Below, one piece after another: positions 9,201-16,910 of a DNA stretch of 64,000 bases (positions are counted from its first letter, which is position 1; each line of letters opens with the position of its first letter). Under the pieces are notes generated by a model that saw nothing but the letters and a program-made list of their open reading frames with translations, searched no databases and was not told where the DNA came from. Location: positions 1-64,000 of the forward strand of contig JBAVAQ010000072.1 in assembly GCA_049585795.1 (NCBI GenBank). Direction: 5' to 3'. Source of the stretch: JABDBE01 sp049585795 (lineage in GTDB: Bacteria; Acidobacteriota; Terriglobia; Terriglobales; Acidobacteriaceae). Made by a program: the position numbers and the translations under genes.

Positions 9201-9226
9201 AGCAAAATGTCGGTTTGCGGTTCCGA

Positions 9227-9475
9227 TTATGCAGCTTCTCTCGTGGCCAGTTCCCGGGCGTAGTGGCGTGCTTCCGAAGGTGAACCGATGACCTTCATCT
9301 CTTTCCAGTCATAGGGCAATTCTTTGCCGCAATCCAGGCACACTACGTACATGCCGGTCAACGCCGCTGCCGAGGAGGGTCGAAAACCCTTGCGGGAGCC
9401 GGGTCTCACGGTAATAGGAAAACTGTAGCGATTATGCCAACAACCGAAGAAAGCATCGACCAATTTCGCAATCAC
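9227..9475 (-). CDS. Small protein with C-x-x-C motif, unknown
   Basis: 82 residues from a GTG start preceded by an excellent ribosome site (GGAGG, 6 nt spacing). The core is YVVCLDCGKELPYDWKEMKV, a CxxC knuckle followed by a conserved-looking aromatic/charged stretch, then a helix (SEARHYARELATREAA). The single CxxC could be half of a zinc site completed by dimerisation or by Cys/His elsewhere (FFGCWHNR upstream in the chain). The family is not recognised by name. It is encoded near the sigma/anti-sigma pair on the same strand but 195 nt from it, so co-transcription is uncertain. Confidence 0.65.
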   Translation of the reverse strand: MIAKLVDAFFGCWHNRYSFPITVRPGSRKGFRPSSAAALTGMYVVCLDCGKELPYDWKEMKVIGSPSEARHYARELATREAA

Positions 9476-9670
9476 GTTTCACCTCCACAGCCCAGCGCCT
9501 GACTCGCCCATCCAGGAATCAAAGTGCGTGTCTACTGTCAATCCCTTAGATTCCATCCTGTAGAAAAAGGTTTCGTCGACTTTCCATAGTGAGAAACCCG
9601 CCGCGAACGTTTCAGTTGCGAGGATGCAGATAGGCTTGCGAAATAGGGGGTTAAGCGGAAGTGACCGTGC

Positions 9671-9928
9671 TCAAACGTGCTCCGGGCCAGTCTTCTTGCG
9701 GGCATGACACTTCGAAACGATGGCGGTCCGGAGTCGGGTGCGAAGGTCTTCTGGGAGTTCGTAAAGTTGAGAGTCGCGGTAAATTTCGATGGTCTTCTTG
9801 GTGGTATCGCAGACCACGTAGCAGTTGTGGCACCAGGCCAGATGATCTTCCAGTTCAGCTTTTGTGCGCGCATCAATCGCACCATCAAGGTAGTTGGTCA
9901 ACTCATTCAAAAATTCCGCGCACTTCAC
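9671..9928 (-). CDS. Zinc-finger anti-sigma factor (ZAS-like)
   Basis: 85 residues. The N-terminal half has the zinc-finger anti-sigma pattern: MKCAEFLNELTNYLDG, then H-L-A-W-C-H-N-C with the HxxxCxxC spacing of ZAS domains. There is no membrane segment, so this would be a soluble anti-sigma factor. Its ATG overlaps the stop of the upstream ECF sigma gene by 4 nt (ATGA), indicating translational coupling and a one-to-one pairing. The inferred role is to hold the sigma factor inactive until a redox or envelope signal releases it. The absence of a C-terminal sensor domain means the signal cannot be guessed. Confidence 0.85.
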   Translation of the reverse strand: MKCAEFLNELTNYLDGAIDARTKAELEDHLAWCHNCYVVCDTTKKTIEIYRDSQLYELPEDLRTRLRTAIVSKCHARKKTGPEHV

Positions 9929-10578
9929 TGGTTGGTGTCTCCGATCTCGGGTTTTTCCTTGCCGTTCTCGCGTCGCTGAAAAAAGCGGCTGAGGCGCTCG
10001 CGTAATTGCAGCCGAGCCCTCAACAACCTCGACTTCACCGCCGGGATACTGAGTTCCAGCGCTTCGGCAGTTTCTTCCGTCGAAAGCCCTTCTACGTCTC
10101 GCAGCACAAAAACCGTGCGAAAACTCGCGGGCAGCCCCTGAATAGTTCGAGTCAGAATCTCCCGCAACTCCGCCTGGTTATATTGCTGCTCGGGATTCGG
10201 ACTCCAGTCCGCGACTTCGCGGGGCAGCGAGTCTTCCTCCGTCTTAACGTCCTCGTCGAGCGAAACCATGCGCTCGGGGCGGCGGCGGCGCAACCGCATC
10301 AGCGCTTCGTTCACCGCGATGCGCACCAGCCAGGTATAAAACTTCGACTGGCCCTGAAACTGATGCAGATTGCTGTACGCCTTCAGGAACGCATCTTGCA
10401 CCACATCTTCCGCGTCTTCGCGGTTTTGCGTGATGTGTTGCGCGATTCGAAAAACGTTCCGGTCGTACCGTCGAACCAGATCTTCAAAAGCTCCGACGTC
10501 GCCGGCTTTCGCCGCTTGCACAAGGGCCAGCTCGTCAGAAACTGGCTCATCTATTTTGGGTTGGATGGTACTCATCAT
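9925..10578 (-). CDS. RNA polymerase ECF sigma factor (RpoE-like)
   Basis: 217 residues with both ECF regions: sigma-2 (VRRYDRNVFRIAQHI, DAEDVVQDAFLKAY, FYTWLVRIAVNEALMRLRRRR) and sigma-4 (LPASFRTVFVLRDVEGLSTEETAEALELSIPAVKSRLLRARLQ, split here by helix-turn-helix). Between them is an acidic linker. The start is one of two adjacent Mets (10578 or 10575) after GGATGA. Followed with a 4-nt overlap by a zinc-finger anti-sigma gene. The sigma would direct core polymerase to stress-type promoters; its regulon cannot be seen here. Confidence 0.95.
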   Translation of the reverse strand: MMSTIQPKIDEPVSDELALVQAAKAGDVGAFEDLVRRYDRNVFRIAQHITQNREDAEDVVQDAFLKAYSNLHQFQGQSKFYTWLVRIAVNEALMRLRRRRPERMVSLDEDVKTEEDSLPREVADWSPNPEQQYNQAELREILTRTIQGLPASFRTVFVLRDVEGLSTEETAEALELSIPAVKSRLLRARLQLRERLSRFFQRRENGKEKPEIGDTNQ

Positions 10579-11087
10579 TCATCCGATGCAACAATTTTCA
10601 CGCGGCGCGAGATCAAGAACTGTTATTTTACTTGGTTACCAGCGTTCGCGCGTAACTGTTTTGACGTAATTTGAGTGCAACAGTTTAGCAGGATTCTGCA
10701 AGTGGTGAAGAAATGTCGAAAGCGAAGGCTGAAGCGGCGCTGATTCGGCGGTGTTTGCGATGTGGTTGATAGGGGTATCCCGATACGAATTGCGCGCCTC
10801 GGCGATTTGGGTCAAATCCCATCTGGCGGCGTTTCACGGTTGGAGTACGTTACTTCGGTCATCCTGAAACTCGACGAAGTGGCCTTATAATCAGACTTTT
10901 GCTGGATGCATCAGGACGGCGATCCGCATTCATCGCAGCAAGAGAGTATTGAAACCGTCGATTAAGTTGCGACGTTCGTCATCGCAGGGGCTGAAGCCTC
11001 CAAGGTGTTTTTTGGCTCTGGGCGGCACGACTGAAATCGTGTCCTTCCCATGGGTACTCGGGACGTAGCAAGGTGGTCAGGGCAACA
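10579..11087. other. Divergent intergenic region, no gene seen
   Basis: About 500 bases between the ECF sigma gene (leftward) and a rightward GAF-like gene. No convincing coding sequence. It holds a partial TCATCCTGAAACTCGACGAAG repeat-like piece near 10857 (diverged from the dispersed repeats elsewhere) and the phrase GGGGCTGAAGCCTCC near 10986. Promoters for both genes must lie here but I could not pick them confidently. Confidence 0.4.
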
Positions 11088-12218
11088 ATGGCACATAAAA
11101 CCTCGATTGATCAAATTGTCGAGAAGGCCGTCTCTCAAGTGTTGGAAGGCCATCTTCCCGAGTTGCGGAAACAACTGGTTCGCCGGGTTCTCGAAGAAGT
11201 GCAACCGCACGTGGGAGGAGCAGCCCAGGGATTGGGCAGTGGGACCGCCGACCTACTCCATGCGGTCTCGGCTATTCACGCCGGTACGACGCAAAAAGAA
11301 ATTTTGCGGGCTCTGCTCGAAAGCACCGCGGGTTATAGCGGGCGCGCGGCGTTGTTTGTGATCAAGTCGGGATCAGCCACGGGATGGCAAGGACGCGGGT
11401 TCGATAACAGCGAAGATGTCAAAGATTTTTCGTTGGATGTCAGCAGCCGGGCGCCGGGGCGGGCCTTGCAGTCGCGAGCAGCGGTCAACGCGGGTGTGTC
11501 AGAGATGGATCCGCGTTTCATTTCGCAATTCGGGGCCCCTGCTGAAGATTCCTTGCTGCTGCTTCCCTTGCGTCTCAAGGACAAAGTTGCCGCGTTGGTT
11601 TATTGCGACGCCGGAACAGCAGGCGGCGGAAAGATGGAAGCCGCCGCACTCGAGCTGCTGGTCGCAGCTACCAGCGCATGGCTTGAAGTAGCTTCGCTGC
11701 GCAAGCAAGCCCTGAAGGAAGGCGCGGCTGAGGCCGGCGCGAGCGAAAAGTTCGAAGCGCCTCCAGTACAGACGGTATCGTCCTTTTCCGATCCATTTGC
11801 GGCGCACGCGCCGAAACATGCAGCGGATCCAGTCCCAATCGAGGAACCCGCGATGGCAGAGGCGGTGGCCGAAGTGGTGTCAGCACCCGCGGCGATGGCG
11901 GCCGCAGCCGCCGCCCCGGCGACGGATGCATTTGCGCACATGTCACCGGAAGATGCTGACGTCCATCGCAAGGCGCAGCGTTTTGCCCGGCTGCTGATGG
12001 ACGAGATCAAGCTCTACAACCAGGCGAAAGTAGCTGAAGGCCGCAAGCACAAAGATTTGTACGACCGCCTCAAGGAAGACATCGACAAGAGCCGCGCGAC
12101 CTACCAGAAGCGCTACGGCAACACCGTAGCCGCCGGCGGCGATTACCTGAGCAGCGAACTCATCCGCAGTCTTGCCGAGGATGACGTTTCGTTGCTGGGA
12201 CCGAACTTTCATCGCTAG
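11088..12218 (+). CDS. GAF-like domain protein, function unknown
   Basis: About 376 residues from ATG 11088 (AGGG upstream; a GTG at 11073 would add five residues). The N-terminal helix (IDQIVEKAVSQVLEGHLPELRKQLV) precedes a GAF-like sensor fold (LLHAVSAIHAGTTQKEILRALLE...GRAALFVIK, then LLLLPLRLKDKVAALVYCD). An Ala/Pro/Glu-rich linker follows at about 240-300. A C-terminal helical domain (EDADVHRKAQRFARLLMDEIKLYNQAKVAEGRK) resembles the coiled tails of acidobacterial response proteins. No catalytic motif is visible. I infer a cytoplasmic sensor or scaffold; the ligand and output are unknown. Confidence 0.75.
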   Translation: MAHKTSIDQIVEKAVSQVLEGHLPELRKQLVRRVLEEVQPHVGGAAQGLGSGTADLLHAVSAIHAGTTQKEILRALLESTAGYSGRAALFVIKSGSATGWQGRGFDNSEDVKDFSLDVSSRAPGRALQSRAAVNAGVSEMDPRFISQFGAPAEDSLLLLPLRLKDKVAALVYCDAGTAGGGKMEAAALELLVAATSAWLEVASLRKQALKEGAAEAGASEKFEAPPVQTVSSFSDPFAAHAPKHAADPVPIEEPAMAEAVAEVVSAPAAMAAAAAAPATDAFAHMSPEDADVHRKAQRFARLLMDEIKLYNQAKVAEGRKHKDLYDRLKEDIDKSRATYQKRYGNTVAAGGDYLSSELIRSLAEDDVSLLGPNFHR

Positions 12219-12411
12219 ACTTCCATTCATTGTCATTCTGTTTGCCGTCGTTTGGGCCGCCGATTTCTGTGGCTCCAGGAGACAGCAGATTCCTCTCTTC
12301 GTTCGGGCGTGAAGTGGACGCGGCGCTCCGAGGTAAATTTCTCTTCGCTATCCACCGTGAATGAAGTAAGTCTAAGTTGCTAGCTGAACAAGATTGTTGA
12401 AGGAGGCAGTG

Positions 12412-13029
12412 ATGAACGCGCTCAAACTCGTTCGGGCTGGTTTCATGGTGTGCAGCATAGCTGTCGTCTCGGCCAATCTTCAGGGTTTCGCACAGGAGAA
12501 TCCCGCGGCATCAAAGGCTACTGTTCAAGATACTCAACGGGATGGGCAACACGACTTTGACCCCCTCATTGGTGCCTGGAAATATCAGCTCAAGAAGCTC
12601 ATGCATCCGTTAACCGGTTCTACGACCTGGGCCGAATTTGACGGCACCGGCGTCTGCTACAAAATTTGGGATGGCCGCGCGCAGTTGGACACGATCGAGG
12701 TCGACAGCCCCGATGCCGGCCACATTGAGGGTCTGACTTTGCGCCTCTACAATCCTCAATCCCACCAGTGGCGCCTTTATTGGGCCAACAGCAAAATTGG
12801 CGTCCTGGACCCGCCCCAGATCGGCGAATTCAAGAATGGACGCGGTGAATTTTACGCTCAAGACACGGTGAACGGCAAAGTGATCCTTATTCGATTTGTT
12901 TGGACGAACCTGGCAACCAACACGCCGCACTTTGAACAATCCTTCTCGGCCGATGGAGGCAAGACCTGGGAAGTCAACTGGATCACAGATCAGACTCGGG
13001 TGCCGGATGAATCTGCCAAAGCGCACTAA
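12412..13029 (+). CDS. Secreted DUF1579-like protein
   Basis: 205 residues. The ATG at 12412 is fixed by a perfect AGGAGG seven bases upstream and opens a signal sequence (RAGFMVCSIAVVSANLQGFAQ). The mature part begins HDFDPLIGAWKYQLKKLMHPLTG, the layout of lipocalin-like DUF1579 proteins, where a short GxW segment starts a beta barrel, and continues with beta-rich strands (HQWRLYWANSKIG, GRGEFYAQDTVNGKVILIRFVW). Likely periplasmic or extracellular small-molecule-binding fold. A second, distant relative of similar type is at 15522-16007. No operon partner. Followed by a GC hairpin. Confidence 0.75.
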   Translation: MNALKLVRAGFMVCSIAVVSANLQGFAQENPAASKATVQDTQRDGQHDFDPLIGAWKYQLKKLMHPLTGSTTWAEFDGTGVCYKIWDGRAQLDTIEVDSPDAGHIEGLTLRLYNPQSHQWRLYWANSKIGVLDPPQIGEFKNGRGEFYAQDTVNGKVILIRFVWTNLATNTPHFEQSFSADGGKTWEVNWITDQTRVPDESAKAH

Positions 13030-13042
13030 TGCGGATGTGTAG

Positions 13043-13062
13043 GGCGGACACTCCCGTCCGCC
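13043..13062 (+). terminator. GC-rich hairpin after the secreted protein gene
   Basis: GGCGGAC-ACTCCC-GTCCGCC, a perfect 7-bp stem 13 bases past the stop codon, without a clean T-run (GCCGTTGACTTTGG follows). It may be a terminator or one of the GGGCGGAC...GTCCGCC repeats common in this kind of genome. Confidence 0.4.
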
Positions 13063-13516
13063 GCCGTTGACTTTGGCTTTCTCAAAATCTGGGATGACCG
13101 AGAGATCGCGGGGTGGCCCATGCTTCGACCACGCATAAAGCGGGTGCCCTGTCCTTCTCGCGTCCTGTGCGAGAGGGCGGGGCTTTTAGACACCACGCCC
13201 CGACTGTCATCCGAGGAAGTGCAGGCCGTCGCGAAGCGAAGGCCCGCCAACGAAGGATCCCTGCACTTCGACCTGAGACGCACTTTCGCCCGGAAACCTC
13301 CCGCCTGTCCCCGGGTTTTCCCCCAGGGAGAGTTTCTCGCGCAGCATAGCGCGGCTTGGAGGCATTGCTTAAGAGAGTGTTGGAAACTTTTGACCGCCTG
13401 AGACGCCTTCGTCAGTCCGTTATTTGTCGCCTGTTGGCATCAAATTCGGCGCTGTGCACGTTGGATCGGGCTCAGGTCGCACCTTGACGATCAGGTGCCG
13501 CCAAACGGCGGTAACG
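13063..13516. other. Intergenic region with repeat-like debris
   Basis: No supported gene. It includes GGGGTGGCCCATGCTTCG, a hairpin TCTCGC/GCGAGA near 13158-13175, and a stretch at 13200-13275 in which CATCCGAGGAAGTGCAGG and GAAGGATCCCTGCACTTC face each other (GAAGTGCAGG/CCTGCACTTC), a degenerate relative of the dispersed intergenic repeats. Confidence 0.4.
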
Positions 13517-13951
13517 CTACTCGCCTGCCGAGACCGGTGCGCGGCCCCGCCACCGGTCACCCGACTTCCTCACGTAGTGCTCAAAGACATACGACCAGGG
13601 GACGAGCGGGATAAAAATTGCGATCATTCCGATTGCGAATGTGTTCGCGCCAAGATCCTTACTCCATTGCCCCCGGAGCCAGTGCGGCAGAGCCACGGCG
13701 AGCAGCCAGGAGGCCTTCCACGTGAATTCCCAGAACAGCACGGGCAGCATCTGCAATGGGTATCGAAGGCCCAGTATGGACAGGACGGAGAGAGCGAACA
13801 GCATGCAGATCTTGACCCCGGAATCCATTCCCATTGAATAGACTTGGTGAATCATCATGGACCACACATGCATCCCCAATCCAATCCCAATGACCAGGAC
13901 GAGATAGAACAGGCGCAGCAAATTCAGCCGTAAGGTGGAAACGGTTTCCAT
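13517..13951 (-). CDS. Integral membrane protein, unknown
   Basis: 144 residues with AAAGGCGG upstream of the start. Four hydrophobic segments are visible: LFYLVLVIGIGLGMHVW, KICMLFALSVLSILGL, LPVLFWEFTWKASWLLAVAL and FAIGMIAIFIPLVPWSYVF. The loops hold YSMGMDSGVK and RYPLQ. No named family comes to mind; the arrangement resembles small DoxX-like or hypothetical inner-membrane proteins. It stands alone between two intergenic regions of more than 400 bases. Its role is unknown. Confidence 0.7.
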   Translation of the reverse strand: METVSTLRLNLLRLFYLVLVIGIGLGMHVWSMMIHQVYSMGMDSGVKICMLFALSVLSILGLRYPLQMLPVLFWEFTWKASWLLAVALPHWLRGQWSKDLGANTFAIGMIAIFIPLVPWSYVFEHYVRKSGDRWRGRAPVSAGE

Positions 13952-14363
13952 ACTTCACCGCCTTTCATGGGAAGTTGACTAGCACGACTCTCTTGGCAAA
14001 CGCCTCAGACATGTCACGGGAAGCGGCTTCAACGCTCGCGGGCATCGCTCAAAATCAGCCGCGCTAGCTCCCCCCAGTCTATATGACCCGCTGGCCAGGG
14101 GTGACCCGTCCAAGCTTTTGCTTGGGCGCGGTTCCTAACTCCGCCAGACTTGCGTCTCTAGTTCAGGCGGCTCTATGAATGGCCCGACGCAGGCGAGCGC
14201 GATGTCCGAGAAATGGCTCACGGCACCTTTGAGTGAGTTAAACTCGGGGACAATGGCCGCGCCTTAATCCACCAGCTTATGGCTTAGCCCGCTCCACGCT
14301 ACTCAGCACGACAAAATGCGAGCCGCTTCCCATTTCGGGAAATCACGCGTTGGGCAGCTGGAG
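13952..14363. other. Intergenic region, nothing clearly functional
   Basis: No gene with acceptable start signals. A short hairpin CCAAGC-TTTT-GCTTGG lies at 14110-14125, and CTCCGCC/GGCGG pieces near 14136-14170 could pair. The region lies upstream of the membrane protein gene and downstream of the AHSA1 gene, both leftward, so it should hold the promoter of 13517-13951. Confidence 0.35.
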
Positions 14364-14894
14364 TCAGTTATTTGCTTTGCGCGTGTCGATCGTCTCCCCT
14401 CTTTCGACAAACGCCTGCATCCAGCCGAGCACGCGCTTCCAGCCTTCGCCGTGATTGGTCGCGTCTTGGTGGTCGCCGGCAAATCCGCTGTGGGTAATTT
14501 TCACCATGGTACCGGTGCCAACCTTTTGCGGACCGCCGTGTTGCAGCCCATGCACCCCGTGCGGTTGCAGCTCCCAACGGACCACCGTGTTCTTGGGATG
14601 GTTGGCGAAGTCGGCTTGCCAAGTGTGTACCAGCAAACGCGGGGGATCGATCTCGATATATTCGCCCTCGACCCGAAACGCCTTGCCGTCCGCTCCCATC
14701 CCTTCCGTGAACCACTTGCCTCCGGGACGAACGTCGGACTGTCCTCCGGTGAGCCGATACACACCCTTCTGCCCCCACCACTTCACCGTCTGCGCGGGAT
14801 CGGTGATTGCCTGATACACGCGCTCCGGCGGAGCCGCGATAAATATCTCCACCACCACCGTGTCTTGATCGGGAAGAATACTTGCTGTTGCCAT
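14364..14894 (-). CDS. SRPBCC/AHSA1-family protein
   Basis: 176 residues, AGGAGAGCTT before the ATG. The N-terminal block VVVEIFIAAPPERVYQAITDP and WWGQKGVYRLTGGQSDVRPGGKW are the typical helix-grip (START/SRPBCC) beginning of AHSA1-like proteins, followed by GEYIEIDPPRLLVHTW and KITHSGFAGD. These cytoplasmic proteins bind hydrophobic small molecules in a cavity; the ligand is unknown. It is the last in a leftward series with a broken paralog, a secreted DUF1579-like protein and an ArsR repressor, a common association (ArsR plus AHSA1) in soil bacteria. Regulation by that ArsR is inferred, not shown. Confidence 0.88.
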   Translation of the reverse strand: MATASILPDQDTVVVEIFIAAPPERVYQAITDPAQTVKWWGQKGVYRLTGGQSDVRPGGKWFTEGMGADGKAFRVEGEYIEIDPPRLLVHTWQADFANHPKNTVVRWELQPHGVHGLQHGGPQKVGTGTMVKITHSGFAGDHQDATNHGEGWKRVLGWMQAFVERGETIDTRKANN

Positions 14895-14956
14895 AAGCTC
14901 TCCTGAAACTGGTTTGTTCTGCGGCGGTAACCGCAGGTGCTGCCATCCTTCTCCGG

Positions 14957-15429
14957 TTATTTCTCAACAAATTGTTTGAGCAGCTTGACGACGTTAGGCC
15001 AGCCGCCACCGTAATCCTTGCGGGCAGCCGTTTCCTCAGCCAGACCACTATGCGTGACTTTCAAGTGAGTGCCGTCTTTGGTCGGCGTCAGCTCCTAACG
15101 GACAATCGTTGTGCGGGATTTGTCGTCGTGCCAATTCGCAATCCAGGTGTACGCCAGCAAGTGCGGCGGATCGCATTCCAGCACTCGCCCTGGCAAAAGA
15201 ACTGATTCACACCGTTGACGTTCGATTTAGTTTTCTTCGTTCCAAAGCGCCATTGGCCGCCGGGACGCGTGTCCATTTCAAAGAACTCGGTGGTGCATTC
15301 TTCACTGTTCCACCAGAGCGGGAGTTGTTGAGGGTCAGTTAGCGCTTGAAATACCCTCTCCGCCGGCGCCGCAATGTGAATCTCGGTGACAATCGCATCC
15401 TGATCGGGCGTGACGAATGTTGTAGCCAT
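14957..15429 (-). pseudogene. SRPBCC/AHSA1 paralog, inactivated by frameshift and nonsense
   Basis: The start is intact (AGGAG before ATG 15429) and the first 80 residues are a normal AHSA1 domain (IVTEIHIAAPAERVFQALTDP, FFEMDTRPGGQWRFG). After FFCQGE the frame slips by one base; in the corrected frame the chain continues VLECDPPHLLAYTWIANW, then TIVR-stop-ELTPTK where a TAG replaces the expected Trp (TGG), then VTHSGLAEE and LKQFVEK ending at 14957. So there are two independent lesions: an indel near 15190 and a stop near 15100. The truncated frame would give a 113-residue product lacking the C-terminal helix. Two lesions make a sequencing error less likely. Confidence 0.8.
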
Positions 15430-15521
15430 CGTGTTTGCTCCTGACTATTTTTCCATCCCGAACGAAGAATCATCGTTCGCTCGCGAACGACGATTCCCGG
15501 TCGGGAACCTTGCGTTTCCGC

Positions 15522-16007
15522 TTACTTGCGCGTCAGATCGAAAACTGCCTTCGTCCACTTGCCGTGGTCGACAAAATTCCACTCCTCGGTGTGGTGGTTT
15601 GAGTCGAGCATGGCGATGACCACGTGATCCATGTGTGCGGACTGCGGATTCTCGAGATTGGTGGCGTCGAGAAAGTTAAAGGTGATGATTTTGCCATCGG
15701 GGGACGCGGTCGCCACCATGCGCGGTTGGTTTCCAACCGCACAGTAATGGGTGAGAAGCAGGCGATTGGGGCCGTCGAAGTTGATCATCGAGATCATGGT
15801 CTCGCCGTGACCGACGATTTCGCTCATTAAAGCCGATCCTCCTGCCGTCATGCGATAAGTGACCTGCACCGGCTCGCCCATCGAGTTCTTTCCTTCCCAG
15901 GAACCCGCGAGCGACTTTAGCTGGTCGAAGGACCTCTGCGCGTCCGACTGGGCGAAAACTGCGGTCGCAAACAACATAATGCAGACTGCGATGCGTAGTG
16001 TTTTCAT
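15522..16007 (-). CDS. Secreted DUF1579-like protein
   Basis: 161 residues. The ATG at 16007 follows AGGAGAAACGAAG and opens a clear signal peptide (LRIAVCIMLFATAVFAQ); longer in-frame starts would bury that ribosome site. The mature part has RSFDQLKSLAGSWEGKNSMG, the DUF1579/lipocalin-like G-x-W entry, then VTYRMTAGGSALMSEIVG and MISMINFDGPNRLLLTHYCAVG, and the ending HHTEEWNFVDHGK, typical of acidobacterial DUF1579 proteins. Probable periplasmic ligand binder. Directly downstream of the leftward ArsR gene (16 nt gap), so very likely in its operon. Confidence 0.85.
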   Translation of the reverse strand: MKTLRIAVCIMLFATAVFAQSDAQRSFDQLKSLAGSWEGKNSMGEPVQVTYRMTAGGSALMSEIVGHGETMISMINFDGPNRLLLTHYCAVGNQPRMVATASPDGKIITFNFLDATNLENPQSAHMDHVVIAMLDSNHHTEEWNFVDHGKWTKAVFDLTRK

Positions 16008-16023
16008 CTTCGTTTCTCCTGTT

Positions 16024-16392
16024 TTATTTGTGTTTTGCCCGATCGTGGGCAGTTTCCTTTGCGTACTCGGCTTCGACAAACGTCTTCAAGTTTGCCAGGC
16101 TGGTTTGCCAGAAGATGCGATAGTGCTCCAGCCACGCATCCACGGCTTTCAGTGGCTCTGGGTTGAGTTGGTAGATGCGATGACGGCCTTCGCGTCTTTC
16201 CTGGACGAGATGAGCCCGCCGCAACAAGCGCAAATGTTTCGAGATGGCTGGTCGCGAGACCGGAAAAACCCGCGCAATCTCTCCCGCTGGCTGAGTTCCT
16301 TTCCGAAGAAGATCCAAGACCGCTCTTCTGGTCGGATCGGCTAGAACTTGAAAAGTCGCCTCCGTGGAATATGTAACCGCTCGGTTCCGCAT
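16024..16392 (-). CDS. ArsR-family transcriptional repressor
   Basis: 122 residues with a winged-helix core: FQVLADPTRRAVLDLLRKG, the recognition helix SRPAISKHLRLLRRAHLV and wing EGRHRIYQLNPEPL. There are no metal-binding Cys pairs, so this belongs to the metal-independent group often paired with AHSA1 proteins. It heads a leftward operon (ArsR, DUF1579-like, broken AHSA1, AHSA1). Its promoter carries a 14-bp palindrome over the -10 box that closely matches one at the start codon of the divergent ArsR gene, implying auto- and cross-repression. The inducing ligand is unknown. Confidence 0.92.
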   Translation of the reverse strand: MRNRAVTYSTEATFQVLADPTRRAVLDLLRKGTQPAGEIARVFPVSRPAISKHLRLLRRAHLVQERREGRHRIYQLNPEPLKAVDAWLEHYRIFWQTSLANLKTFVEAEYAKETAHDRAKHK

Positions 16393-16398
16393 AATGTG

Positions 16399-16429
16399 TA
16401 ACTGTACGGTTACGCGATAAACTTGTCAA
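16399..16429 (-). promoter_or_regulatory. Sigma70-type promoter with operator for the leftward ArsR operon
   Basis: On the minus strand TTGACA (16429-16424), 17-nt spacer, TACAGT (16406-16401). The -10 is covered by TAACTGTACGGTTA (16399-16412), a near-palindrome matching the one at 16531-16544 in 12 of 14 positions, so a bound repressor would block polymerase. Confidence 0.7.
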
Positions 16430-16487
16430 GAAAAACGTTTTGATCGATTTGTCTGGCGGGCCGCTTCATAAGCGGCGGAATTTGGTC

Positions 16488-16516
16488 TTGACAGGAAGTG
16501 CCATCTCCGTTATATT
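16488..16516 (+). promoter_or_regulatory. Sigma70-type promoter of the rightward ArsR gene
   Basis: TTGACA at 16488-16493, exactly 17 nt, TATATT at 16511-16516. Predicted start of transcription near 16523 leaves about 20 nt before the ATG at 16544, with no Shine-Dalgarno sequence in it. Confidence 0.75.
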
Positions 16517-16530
16517 ACTTCTCGGTTATC

Positions 16531-16544
16531 TAACTGTGCAGTTA
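16531..16544. promoter_or_regulatory. Palindromic operator, ArsR-type
   Basis: TAACTGTGCAGTTA is a near-perfect inverted repeat (TAACTG/CAGTTA). Its last base is the A of the start codon of the rightward ArsR gene, and it lies just downstream of that gene's predicted transcription start, a position suited to repression. Confidence 0.7.
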
Positions 16545-16897
16545 TGTACACTCTTGACACAACTTTCGCGGCCCTCGCCGACCCTACTCGGCGAGCCATT
16601 TTGGCTCGATTAGCCAAGGGCGAGGCTTCGGTAACCGCCCTGGCGGAGCCGTTCGCCATGAGCCAGCCGGCGATTTCCAAGCACCTTAAAGTGCTGGAAC
16701 GCGCGGGGCTGATTTCGCGGGGACGCGATGCGCAACGGCGTCCACGGCGATTGGAAGCCCGGCCCCTCCGCGAGGCTACGCAATGGCTGGAGAACTATCG
16801 TCAGTTCTGGGAAGCGCAGTTCCGGCGTCTGGACAACCTTCTGCATGAGCTTCAAATTGGCGAGTCAAAGAACAAGAAAAAGAAACGTTCACATTGA
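16544..16897 (+). CDS. ArsR-family transcriptional repressor
   Basis: 117 residues starting MYTLDTTFAALADPTRRAI, the standard opening of AHSA1-associated ArsR regulators, so the start at 16544 is firm even though no Shine-Dalgarno site precedes it. Helix-turn-helix: VTALAEPFAMSQPAISKHLKVLERAGLI, then LENYRQFWEAQFRRLDNLLHELQ as dimer helix. The C-terminus is an unusual lysine-rich tail (SKNKKKKRSH). The AHSA1 gene follows after 13 nt in the same direction, forming the common two-gene module. The start codon overlaps a palindromic operator, suggesting autoregulation. Confidence 0.93.
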   Translation: MYTLDTTFAALADPTRRAILARLAKGEASVTALAEPFAMSQPAISKHLKVLERAGLISRGRDAQRRPRRLEARPLREATQWLENYRQFWEAQFRRLDNLLHELQIGESKNKKKKRSH

Positions 16898-16910
16898 AAG
16901 GAGAGCAGAA

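Larger units (their letters stand above)
8829..9226. other. Intergenic region with dispersed repeat and terminator
   Basis: No coding sequence with plausible composition or start signals. It contains two close copies of TCATCCTGAA (9061 and 9088), one extending into a dispersed intergenic repeat, a GGGTGGCCCACCC palindromic piece near 9143-9155, and a hairpin that would end the minus-strand gene to its right. Confidence 0.5.
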
